A program made the position numbers and the translations under genes. Positions 25,701-34,428 of a stretch of DNA of 64,000 nucleotides are shown here, piece after piece. How positions within the stretch are numbered: the first letter of the stretch is position 1; every line of letters begins with the position of its first letter. The stretch is from Lepisosteus oculatus. Taxonomy: Eukaryota; Chordata; Actinopteri; Semionotiformes; Lepisosteidae. The notes below the pieces were generated by a model, which saw nothing but the letters and a program-made list of their open reading frames with translations, ran no database searches and had not been told where the DNA came from. The stretch is from the NCBI RefSeq assembly GCF_040954835.1, contig NC_090697.1:570501-634500 (forward strand), given 5' to 3'.

Positions 25701-27894
25701 TGGTAGCACTGGTTATTATTTTATCTCCATTCAAGACCACACAATCTCTCAATATGCATTATAAGTTCTGGAAATTGATTTATCATTGTGTTAACAAAAC
25801 CTATTGAATATGAATGAGTTATGATTACAGTACATATGGAACAATCCCACTGGCTTCTTTCCTAATGCCTTTTTTGGAAACTGCATGTGGCATCTTATGA
25901 CTTGCAACATTTTAAAATATGAGCATGAAGGTTACAAATGGAAACCTTTTGGACATTTGGTCTTCCACTTAACTACAACTGTTCAATTTATACTCCATTT
26001 ATATGGCTTTGAGGCATAATGGTAAGGCTGCTGAGTTGAATATTAATCAAGGGTCCAAATGACCATATTGGATCTGAATTTCCAAGTGCTTTTGCAAAAC
26101 AATAGTGGATTGCAACTTTCAGTTTAGTTACAAAACTGGTGGTGCTGTTTTCCTAGATTTGGGCTATGAACTACATTTGTGCATATCCCTTTAATCATGG
26201 AAGGGTTCTGCTGTTGGTTTGGAATCCTGACTAGCTTTACAAGCATCTAATGGGTTAAGAATGCTCAAATACGGTTTCTCCGTTAACATGGCTGCTTACG
26301 GAGTTAGCTACTTGTTGTGAAGTCGTTTTTTGCTCTTGCTTTCCAGACATGAGTCCACAGCATGCCTGTTTTTCAAGACGATTTACCAACTATGGAGTTT
26401 AATTTAAGCTAAAATCTAGTACAAATTTTCAGTTAGAAAGCAAACTGTGGTTGTGTTAAAAAGTAGTGAGTCATCTTTTAATTTTCACAATTTTCAGATA
26501 AATTTAGAACTTCTTCTGTAATTTTTTTTGTAAACGGTTTTTCTTTACTGATGCCATACTTGGAGTCTAGCCTTGCCTCAGTCTGGATCTGATTTTAATA
26601 AATGCCACATCAAAACTCAAAGGCATTATTCAGGAGGCCACTGGAGCATGCAAGTTCAATTTAATGACTTGCCAAAGAGCTGCATCCATGTCGCATCACT
26701 GGAAGGAAAAAAAGATAAGTGGTTTTTCTTGTTTGCACCCTTGAATATATATATATATAACTAACCCTTGCCTCAAACATTTATACGACATGTAAAAGAA
26801 ATGAAACACTTGGGTCTAATGGACTTAGTTTAAACTATCGAGTAATCGCAAAACGTGAACAAAAATAGTCAAAGTGGGGGACTGTCAAAAGAAAAATGTC
26901 AAAATTAAGATCTTTTACCTCTGAGCTTTAATGGAAGCCGGGCAGAGGACAGACTACTAAGGTAAGTTCCTGCACTCTTATGCAGTTGTGTTCTTTCAGT
27001 TTTTCCTTTAGATGTTCTGCTGGACTCCAGTCTGGAGAACTACTTAAAGCCAAACCACTTTGAATGCAATTCAACAGTCCCAGCAGAAAAGTTATTTCAG
27101 CCTGCTGAATGTATTGTTGGGTTCAGTCTGCACCAGCAGTTCCGTTATGATGGTTGCAAGAGTAACACTTCCAGCTCCATATTGATTTGCCTGAACAATG
27201 TGACCCCTGAGGTGTTGTGTCCAGCACAGGATGGGGATTGCATGTCTGCATTTAACATGGCTCCCAAACAGCCTCTGAGCATCCAGTTCATGTCCACATG
27301 GATTGCCTTGTGCTGATGTGTGGTTTAGTGTTTCTGGAATTTCTCATGCTATAGCCCCTGCATAGGTGTGATTGTTTGGGCCCTTGTTAGTGTCATGGAT
27401 ATAGTGTCCCTCACAGAATTGTTTTTCTGTGCTCCTTTCAGTCTATGGATGAAGTGGAATATCAAATCTAGAACCAGGATACCAGATGGTACATGGTTAT
27501 TTAAATATTCTTGCATTCATTAAAGCCATGTATTTTATGACTTTCAGAATGAGTAGATTTTAACAATTGGTAAAGTTTTAATTCCAGTGCCAGTCAATAT
27601 GGAGCTGGTGCTCACATGACTGGAGCTCAATATTGTCTCCTCAAAGAACAGTCCTCGATCAGCCTCAAACGTGAACTCTTAACTGATAGCTTTGTGCCTG
27701 GTTGAGCTCTTGATGCGAGACAGTCTTCATTCTGGTTTAATACACTTTTATAACTTTCCTCAGGCAGTCTTCATGGTGACCACCCATTTGCCCGGCTCAG
27801 TCGAGCCATCTGGATCTACTTGCTATATGGTGAGCAGTTGCTCATGGAGGATGTGAAGGAACTGGTCTTCCAGTATGCTCAAGATGGTCTTTAA
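10495..27894 (+). CDS. Uncharacterised F-box protein gene, 8 exons, 503 codons
   Basis: Eight exons join into one frame: 10495-10773, 12447-12714, 15821-15952, 16803-17060, 18414-18505, 20860-21041, 23244-23413 and 27764-27894 (1512 nt with the stop). Every junction has GT/AG borders and compatible phases (0,1,1,1,0,2,1). Residues of about 44-90 form an F-box ([20 protein letters not shown], then the WRPLF end), the Skp1-binding module of SCF ubiquitin ligases. The rest is rich in Trp, Tyr, Leu and charged residues and looks helical ([38 protein letters not shown]). I see no WD40, leucine-rich, Kelch or zinc-finger signature. By F-box analogy it probably recruits an unknown substrate for ubiquitination. 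The start ATG has a purine at -3 and G at +4. I do not recognise the orthologue and assign no symbol. The downstream region is not similar to FBXO21 or FBXO15 as I remember them. Confidence 0.85.
11158..12237. mobile_element. Non-autonomous DNA transposon with ~80 bp terminal inverted repeats
   Basis: The left end GGGAAGCC..TTTCCGCCAGGGAGTAAAAA is matched in reverse complement at the right end (TTTTTACTCCCTGGCCGAAA, then CGGCTTCCC). Inside each end is a run of about 20-bp near-repeats built on TATCTCGCAATTGCGACTTT and TATCTCAGAATTCCGA, giving roughly 80 bp of imperfect inverted repeat. No transposase frame survives. A second partial copy of the end motif (CATTTCCGCCAGGGAG) at about 11507 suggests nesting. 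The target duplication is unclear, so the superfamily is not assigned. Confidence 0.7.
11794..11850. repeat. Perfect 26-bp inverted repeat with 5-nt loop
   Basis: The left arm 11794-11819 (AATTGTTTTGGATAGATC then TGCAAAAT) and right arm 11825-11850 are exact reverse complements around the spacer GTTAT. It lies near the middle of the inverted-repeat DNA element and would form a strong hairpin in single-stranded DNA or RNA. Confidence 0.9.
12447..12714 (+). CDS. F-box gene exon 2
   Basis: 89 codons plus one base, following CGACAG and ending at AGAG/GTGAGT. It encodes [18 protein letters not shown], a Trp/Leu-rich helical stretch and [18 protein letters not shown]. No known domain is recognised. 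It continues exon 1 in phase 0. Confidence 0.82.
14640..14962 (+). mobile_element. Penelope-like element 3' end, sense copy
   Basis: This copy lies in F-box intron 2. It aligns over its length with the 3' part of the element at 42469-43406. It starts with the degraded end of the endonuclease frame (ATACATCAGAAAGACCA), continues through CTCTCCATTCATTGGAGG and CACCTCTTGATTGGCCTCTC, and ends with AGAAGGCTCCACGGCTGAAA and CAGCATGGAATAAATC..TTGTTCCTTT. It is the most complete sense-strand copy of the tail and defines its orientation. The gene frame is broken. Confidence 0.75.
15821..15952 (+). CDS. F-box gene exon 3
   Basis: 132 nt between a strong polypyrimidine acceptor (CCCCCCTTTTTCAG) and the donor AATG/GTAAGT, phase 1 in and out. 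It encodes [20 protein letters not shown] followed by a helical segment ending HVLEQQIKN. Confidence 0.85.
16803..17060 (+). CDS. F-box gene exon 4
   Basis: 258 nt, phase 1 in and out, with acceptor CACCACAG and donor GTTG/GTAAGT. It encodes a basic, aromatic-rich helical region ([37 protein letters not shown]). The density of Trp/Tyr/Arg, and the absence of stops only in this frame between two good splice sites, argue that it is real coding sequence. Confidence 0.87.
17260..17340 (-). mobile_element. Penelope-like element tail, antisense copy
   Basis: In F-box intron 4. The plus strand reads AAGGAACAAGTAAAGGTTTA, TTCCATGCTGAAAAG, then ACGTTTTGGCCGTGGAGCC and TTCTTCAGGT, i.e. the complement of the terminal 80 bases of the element. 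No coding part is attached. Confidence 0.7.
17855..17920. repeat. Imperfect hairpin in F-box intron 4
   Basis: GTCGCTAGTTTGTCTTCC and GGAAGACTAGCGAC are complementary except for a 2-nt bulge, around a short GTACAACA loop. No gene or transposon is associated with it. Confidence 0.6.
18414..18505 (+). CDS. F-box gene exon 5
   Basis: 92 nt between TTCCCTTCTAG and AAAAAG/GTACTT. Phase 1 from exon 4 and phase 0 into exon 6 both require the frame [20 protein letters not shown], with [11 protein letters not shown] following. A second frame is also open ([20 protein letters not shown]) and looks at least as protein-like, but it cannot join either neighbour with the splice sites seen. This is the least certain exon of the model. 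Confidence 0.62.
18925..20640 (+). mobile_element. Degenerate non-LTR retrotransposon (LINE) in F-box intron 5
   Basis: The order of recognisable pol pieces is that of a fish [24 protein letters not shown] (linker before the reverse transcriptase), [40 protein letters not shown] with [10 protein letters not shown] (RT motif), then [20 protein letters not shown]. The 3' end is CAATAAGCATTTCACTGCAC. The coding sequence is broken by many stops and shifts, and the YADD catalytic segment is missing or disrupted. It is probably of the CR1/L2/Rex1 group; the exact clade needs a repeat library. Confidence 0.8.
20860..21041 (+). CDS. F-box gene exon 6
   Basis: 182 nt from CCATGCCAG to CTACAA/GTAAGT, entered in phase 0 and left in phase 2. 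It encodes [20 protein letters not shown], a Cys/Gln/Val-rich helix and the end [12 protein letters not shown]. The other two frames contain stops, so this exon fixes the reading frame of the central part of the gene. Confidence 0.87.
21300..21620 (-). repeat. Interspersed repeat, family 1 (copy 1)
   Basis: The reverse complement matches 38250-38462 over ATACAATTTCTTGCATTAGG, the GGGAGAGAAGCTTGGG block and CCCCTGGAGCAG. It sits in F-box intron 6. There is no coding capacity. The family resembles a common fish interspersed repeat, but I cannot classify it. Confidence 0.7.
21985..22185 (+). repeat. Interspersed repeat, family 2 (copy 1)
   Basis: Nearly identical to the reverse complement of 42190-42402 (for example AGACTCCTGCATCTGCTGGC, ACTAGTGCCAATTCATGACT, CTTAGTTCCAACACTACCCT). 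The other copy has one extra segment of about 25 bases. High similarity at two unrelated places means an interspersed, fairly young repeat. No coding frame is seen. Confidence 0.75.
23244..23413 (+). CDS. F-box gene exon 7
   Basis: 170 nt, phase 2 in, phase 1 out, between TTTTGGTAG and AAAG/GTAAAT. It encodes [40 protein letters not shown] and a short basic end. It looks helical, with no known motif. Confidence 0.87.
24330..24720 (+). mobile_element. L2-type LINE fragment (pol C-terminal end)
   Basis: Degraded remnant of the region after the reverse transcriptase. It contains a decayed QRIQNAA-type block, then the usual L2 end: [20 protein letters not shown] with [14 protein letters not shown]. 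The nucleotide order matches the tail of the better copy at 53720-55470. It is non-functional. Confidence 0.65.
26745..26759. repeat. (AT)n microsatellite
   Basis: About seven AT dinucleotides in F-box intron 7. Confidence 0.8.
27764..27894 (+). CDS. F-box gene exon 8 (terminal coding exon)
   Basis: 131 nt after TAACTTTCCTCAG, in phase 1, ending TAA at 27892-27894. It encodes [20 protein letters not shown] and the C-terminus [19 protein letters not shown]. The frame closes cleanly with all upstream exons. The 3' UTR runs on from here; no strong AATAAA was found nearby, so its end is not placed. Confidence 0.85.
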
Positions 27895-29517
27895 CCTGTG
27901 ATTTTGCTTATCAGTCTTGCCAGATTTTTTTTTATTGATTTGTGAAAGTGTTTTTTTAGTAAGTCAAGACCTCTTAGTGACCCTCCAGTGGAGGTTATTT
28001 TCTAGGGTTTTGAAGTGTTTTATAGCTTTTAATTGCATTTTAGAAACCTTTTTTAAGCAGTTCAAAGCTCAAACTGCAAACCATGCTACAAAATTATTTT
28101 TTTAAAACTTATTGTATCCCTTTGTTTTTTACTTTTTTGAAAGTGGAATATTTTATTGTATACATGCTTGTTGTAGCTTTACCTTTTAACATTCTCGAAG
28201 TGCATGGATTTTTAGACCAACTCACTAACAAGTAAACCACATAATGCTTGTTATAAGTTGTCATGTTTCTTTCATGCTTTGCAAATGTGGAATCAATGCC
28301 ACAACTTTGAAGAGATCTAGGAAAATGTCACAACACATTATAGCACTTGAGTAGCTTTCCATGATTGTGTATTATAAGGTGACAACCGGTTGGTTTCCGA
28401 TTTAGATATCGGTTAAGGATATTTGATAGTAAAACATTAAGATGCATACCAGAGTGAAGGAAATGGACCTCTTGACTTGTGGCTTGTTGGATGCCTGCAG
28501 GGGTGCCTTAATGTATGTTAGAATTGTCTACCTCCTCAGCACTAAGACCAGTTGCCAACAGGAAAATGCTCTTCATGTTGTCCAACTTCTAGTCTAAAAT
28601 CAATTTTAAACTCAAATAGGACCGTTTTGAAACTGTCCATGCACTGTAAAAAAAAATGTAATGCTAATCAGCATTGTTACTCATTTGGTTTAATAACATT
28701 TGTTCATTCCTGCCACTTACTGAATGTACACTGGCATTACTCTCCAAATTAAATTTCAATAACAAAAATGTTAATTTTACCTCTACAGTTCCTGTCCTGT
28801 TGGGGAGCCCTAGTGAGCACAATTTCTAGAGTTAATTTTATGGCGCTTTCAACAAGTGTCTTCTGGCCTCTGGATGTTGATTCTGAAGTCCAATACTGTA
28901 TGTGGAAATTTTGTGAAGGCTATTGAGAATCTTATACTTACTGATTAAATTATGAATTCTTCAGTTTAAGAGACCTGAAAAATCCAGTGTTTTAACCTGT
29001 CAATATAGGTCATTTTTTGTCTGGGGATGTCCTCTGGACTGTTTCCAGAGCTTGTAAAATGTTGTAACATTATGTAAATTATATGCCATTCTATTTGAAG
29101 TTTTACTTGTGTGTGTGTGTGTGTACATCGTTTGCATAATGTCCCTAAAAATGACTGCTTTGTTGCATCCTTACATTTAATAGACTGCATGAAAATAACA
29201 CTTTCATATGTACCGTAGCTTAAGTTCAAGGTTTCCCAGCTTGCGTCTTTCTGTAACCTGCTTCCAACTCTGCATTTGTTAGCCTTAAATATAATTTCCA
29301 AGACCTTTACCCAGTCTTCTGTCTGCCCCTCTATAAGCTACCATTGTAAATGTAGGTGTCCAGGACAAGCATTTGCAGATTTTCATTCTACCTGTGCTTT
29401 TTGTAAGTGAATGGGTTTGATGTGAATTCCTAGTTAGCCGTGTCTAAAAGTAGACTTTGTGCGTCTTTCCTTATCGTTAAATGGTAATGGTAGTTCTGTC
29501 TTTTGGGACCAATAATG
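27895..29517. other. F-box gene 3' UTR and spacer
   Basis: AT-rich sequence without exons. It probably includes the 3' UTR of the F-box gene. A (GT)n tract lies at 29108-29124. Confidence 0.4.
29108..29124. repeat. (GT)n microsatellite
   Basis: Eight GT dinucleotides. Confidence 0.8.
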
Positions 29518-30446
29518 TGCAGTGCTGTGAAAAGGTCTGTTCTTCAACAGTTGCATGTATCGATTTGATCTTCATTTCAACAATATTGATAGATAAGTGA
29601 TCTAATTTAACAAATAATGAAAATCCTTCTTTGCAATCATTTATTCAACAAAGAAAAGTGAGAAATGAAATTCCCTGCTGTGGGAGGGAGTTAAGTACAC
29701 CCTCTAGCTTCAGTTGCTGGCAGAAAAGCAGCCCTAAACCATAATGCTTCCACCATGCTTTACAGGTTTTGGTATGAGGATCTTTTGGTGTTTGCCAAAT
29801 ATGACATCTGGCATTGTGACCAAACAGCTCTCCCTTTTGTCTCATCTGGCCAGGGCACATTGTTCCAATAGTCCTGATCTTCATTTTAGATGTCATACAT
29901 CTTTATCCATTTTTGAAAGCAGCAGCTTCTTCCTTCCTGACCTTGCATGTAGGGCAAGGTTGTACAGTCTCTTTTGAATGGTTGACTCATGCACGTTTTG
30001 ACATTGACTGAGGGAAGACTTTCCTGTAAATCCCTGGATGTTATCCTTGGGTTCTTGGAAACTTCTTGCAGCATCAGCTCTTGGGCTGAAGTTGGTGGGA
30101 CAGCCTGGATGGATTTGCCAGTGGTTTAAAGTTTTCTCCATTTGTAGATCTTTTGGACAGTGGAATGATTGTCTACAAATTGCTTGGAAATGGCTTTAAA
30201 ACCCCTCCCAGCCTCAGGCATCAACAGTCTTTCTTCTGAGAGCCTCAGAGCTCATTTGATCTTGGCATGGAGCCACAATCCTCAATTGCTAAGACCAAAC
30301 TACACCACAGGTTTCTGATGTTTATATAAGGCAGTGCCCTCTAAGTTACTCTAAGGATCTAATCATTTACATCTATTTTGGTGCACCTGATTCTAATTTT
30401 AAGCATTTGATGCAATGATAAAGGTAGGGGTGTACTAACTAATTCT
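29518..30446 (-). pseudogene. Dead Tc1/mariner transposon copy
   Basis: The left end CAGTGCTGTGAAAAGGTCTG is a typical fish Tc1 terminus. On the minus strand the transposase is recognisable in pieces: NFSPRADAARSFQEPKDNIQ and QNVHESTIQKRLYN (DNA-binding part), then MCPGQMRQKGELFGHNARC and KTCKAWWKHYGLG (DDE domain, corresponding to the SDE..FGHNA and HGGGS blocks of intact Tc1). Frameshifts, stops and a missing middle and end make it inactive. It belongs to a different subfamily from the element at 62658. Confidence 0.85.
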
Positions 30447-30479
30447 GCTCTCCTTACTATCCCCCAAGCCCGTCTACAT

Positions 30480-30750
30480 TGTATGGGTGACGGGGCCTTC
30501 TGTTATGCCCCCAAGCTCTGGAACTCTCTGCCCAAGGATATCAGTCACCTTCTCTAAACTTCAAATCCAGACTCAAAACCCTCTTCAGAAAAGCCTTTAC
30601 TTAACTGGTTCCATTCTTCACCCTTCTGCTTTTCTTAGTAGTACCATCCAGGTCTCCTCTGTATATTGTGTTTTCTTGTTTATTCTTTTTATTTAGGGTT
30701 GTCATCCTGTAAAGTGCTTTGAGAAGCCCCCTTTAGAAGGAAATTGATTT
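30480..30750 (+). mobile_element. L2-type LINE 3' end fragment
   Basis: It begins in the pol C-terminus (GDGAFCYAPKLWNSLPKDIS in a decaying frame) and ends with the L2-like tail TGTAAAGTGCTTTGAGAAGC. It follows the dead Tc1 copy directly. Confidence 0.7.
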
Positions 30751-33700
30751 TTAAATAGTACAAATGGAAAATGATTTTTCAGTCTTATTTTTTAGTTGTT
30801 GAAATGACAATCAAATCATTTGGTCCAAAAATGTAAAAAAAAAAACTTTCCATGGGGTGTACTTTTTCACACCACTCTAGTGGTTGTGAAAAGATTGAGT
30901 CCCATCAGAACTATTCCATAAACCTTCCACAACTGTTCTGGGCTATTATAGATGTATACAATATTAATGAGTTCAGTTTTTGTAGTGGTATTGGCCAGAG
31001 ATGTTCACTGTATCTCCAAAATCGTAGTAATACTAAGAATATTTACGTCCGAGATCAGAGGTAAAATACTCCTGCTCAAATTGATTCATCAAACCACTTC
31101 TAGCCTAGAACAGATGTGGTGTTGGGGATTGCCTCTGCATGAAACTAAAATTAATAAAGGCTGGCACATCCATTCTTTAATTGACTTGGCATACAAATAA
31201 CTGTTCCTAAAAACTGAACTTAAATTGATATAACAGGTAATATGTACAGCATGAACAATGAAATGATAAATGGGCCCAATTATGTGCTTATTAATAGTGT
31301 TTTTTTTTCTACAAAAATCATCTTGCAACACCTTATCTACACAGGTGTTCGTGAAGTGGCAACGAGCTAAAGTGTTCTGGAACAGTATTTGCTCTTCCTC
31401 CTATGACAAATGTCCATATTTGGTTTAAGTGCATGCCAATGGAGTAGGGGACAGCTACTTTACATGTTTCCCTTTAATAGTACGAACAAATTTAAAATGG
31501 AATTAAACATTCTAAAGCACGTATTTTAAAACCTCTAGGGCATGGTTGACTCTCAATAACCAGGTTTAAAAAGCTTTATTTTGAATCGATAAAACTGGTA
31601 ACTGAATTTTCTTAGTACAAGTTAGTATGAGGGTTAATATGGGGGGGAAGCTTTGATTCTGTGCATTAATATTAATTATTCCTTACCAGTTGGCAGTTTA
31701 AAATTCAGTATATTCAGAAACTGCTTGGTGAATAGGGGAAATCGCCTTTTCTGCATTCACATAAAGAGATTGTGTGCAGCTTAATTGTAGATTAGCTCAG
31801 TAATATAACTCCTGCAGAGAATTGGTATGTAATGCAAAACATCTTGCCTCTCTGTAGACCTAATTAAAATGGGTTTGGGGGTTGCTCACAAGGGAATTGG
31901 TGATAATCTGGCATTTTTAAGTGTATTTGCACAACTTTTTGTTTTTAAATTGATTACATTTTCTCTAAGCTTTTAAAATGTTTGATAGTGGCTTCACAAA
32001 GTTCTTGAGGTAGCTTTCAATAATTAAAAGCTACTGAAACATGTCTAAGTGTCTCTCATATGGAGACTTTAATTTGACTGTTATAGATTATACTGTTTCA
32101 ATACTTGTGCATTAGCAGTTAAAACATGATCACTACATCTTTTTCCTTCTGTGTAGCTGAATATATGCAACCTACTGCATATTTAAGAAAAAAAGCAAAT
32201 CAATAATATGAAATAGATCTGGTTGTATAACCTAAATTATCTTAATTCTAATTAAATTATTTGAATCGAGCATGCAAGTAGTGACATCTGTCCCTGGATG
32301 ATAGGTTTAATTTTTGAGAAACTGAGTAGTAATCTACTATGAGGCCAACGAGAGATTTTGAGTTTAGGGAGTGAGAAGGAAGAAAGTGTTGAGCATGTAC
32401 TGTACGTAACTAAAAAAAAAACCTCAAATCCCATTCTGGAATTTCAACAAAGCATCTTAGTGATACTGCAAGCATATGTTAAAGATTTTTATGGTCTTAA
32501 GACAGTTCCAGTTTTAAGTGAAAAATGTTACGTATGACCAACTCAGAATAGTTAATCACGCTGTAAAAGCCATCCCTCCTGTCAAGCAAAATAGTGGCAG
32601 TGTTATGTTATAGTTCTGCATCTGCTCAGGAGTGACCAAGAAGCCTGTCAAGACCTACAGGAACATGCAGTTACAACAGAATGATACATTGCGAGTATTA
32701 ATAGATGTTTGTCTGTAACCTGTAATTTCTACATTAGTTTACATCCTTCCTGTCGCACTTAGTATGCGTTCACATAATGGTGAAACTAGTGTACTAGAAG
32801 TCTTCCCAAGTGTGTCTGACTTACAATTTGTTTTTATTGTATCACTTGCTTTTCTTTTAAGCAGACAGGCTTTCTTCGATTGCAAGTCAGTCATTGGCAG
32901 CAATCAAACTCACCATTTGAGACTCATCCAGGCTTTTTTTTTTTAGATGGACACAATGATTACTTGGTTTTTTGTGTCTTGGTGTAGTCAGTCACTCACT
33001 TAACTAATGCTAAAATTTAAAGGAAGTCATTGTAATACACATCCTGTACATACATTTGTTAAAGTAGAAACAAAGGACTACTCATTATGGGTAAGGGAAT
33101 CTTCCTCAGACTGGTTTGAGGTCACTAATGCATTGTCAAAAGAGCCAGGTCTGGAAGTGTTGATCTTAGTCATCCAAATCGATTATCTAGACTCTCATAT
33201 GATGAGAAACATGTCAAACTAAAAAAAATAAGTGGCATGCAAGTCACACAAGAATGAAAGGAGAACTTAATGACTGCTCAGACGTGGGGAGGTGAAGTTA
33301 TAAATACACTCGTGACCAGAACTGAACCCCTTACCCGGGAACATAGAGTTCGGACTCCAAATATATTAAATGGCTGCATCACCAGGAGGGTCTTCAAAAT
33401 CGGTAGTAATCCAAGGATAAAGAAGTGCAAATTGAAATTGTTTGGATTTTTCCAAGACTGGAAAAAGTGAAGAACAACTCCGAAATCATGTGTTTGAATC
33501 TAAGTGTATGGGATCTTTTGGGGGGGGGGAGAACTCTGAATCTTTGCTCATTCATTAAGCTCATGTAATTGAGTTTCATATACTGGGCTTCCTTTTCTCA
33601 TTGGTTCATTTCTTAAGTTGTTTGTCCTTTCAGTAATCTTTGGCCATGGAGTTCTTCTGCAGTCACTTACTGTACATGCACTGCTGGGTTGAGTGGGGTG

Positions 33701-34331
33701 AGTGGAGGGTTGTTGCTTCTCACACTCATCACATTCTGCCCTTTCTTTCTCATTTGCTAGTGTAAAGAATTTGCTCTGGTTGCACACTATAAAGGTGCCA
33801 TGCTGTGTATTTATAAATTGGCAATCGATGATGTTCTTATGTTTGGTTACATCTATAAAAATATATTTGAAAATATTTCACCACAATTAATACATACATG
33901 TGGGTGAGGTAGGTAGCTATATAAGAGCAGGTTATTTATTTATTGATGTCACATGTAATACTGCCATATACACCCTTAATTGGTTTCTCTTTCACCTATA
34001 CTGCATTAACATTGATATACATATATATGTTTATAACAAACCATTCACCCAACTGTGCTTCAACATAAGTGGAAAGCAGATCTCTCAATGAGAGACAAAT
34101 GGACATTTGAATGTGTTTGCAACCCTATGACTGTACTGTACATCATCTTGTATTCTGCATTTAAAACTCCAATATTACTGTAGAACAGTACATTTGGAAA
34201 AAGTGTTATTACATACAGTGTAAGTAATATACTGGTTTGAACAGTAAGACATGGCATAAAAACCCTTCACGTGCAGCATGTTAAGTTATTACTAATCACA
34301 ACAATAATGATATTCAATGTATTATACATAA
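30751..34331. other. Spacer without recognised features
   Basis: AT-rich DNA on both strands; only short accidental frames are seen. No exon with splice sites, RNA gene or classified transposon was found. Confidence 0.45.
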
Positions 34332-34428
34332 ACAAAGGTTTATTCCAAGCTGAAAAGAGAAGAGATGCAACATTTAATCTGTGGAGCCTTCTTCAGGTTT
34401 GTCTCAGCATGGAATAAACCTTTTACCT
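34332..34428. mobile_element. Penelope-like element tail, inverted composite copy
   Basis: Positions 34332-34398 are the antisense tail (AAAGGTTTATTCCAAGCTGA through GGAGCCTTCTTCAGG). Positions 34404-34428 then repeat its end in sense (CAGCATGGAATAAACCTTTT). The two halves face each other, like the copy at 3601-3716. Confidence 0.65.

Larger units (their letters stand above)
23414..27763 (+). other. F-box gene intron 7
   Basis: A 4.35-kb intron. It holds an L2-type LINE fragment at 24330-24720 and an (AT)n run at 26745-26759. The segment at about 27000-27760 looks like worn repeat sequence with no usable frame. No exon was found in it. Confidence 0.6.

Noticed and set aside
27000..27760. Possible transposase remnant in F-box intron 7
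   Set aside because: Some phrases look transposon-like, but I could not find termini or a recognisable transposase motif.
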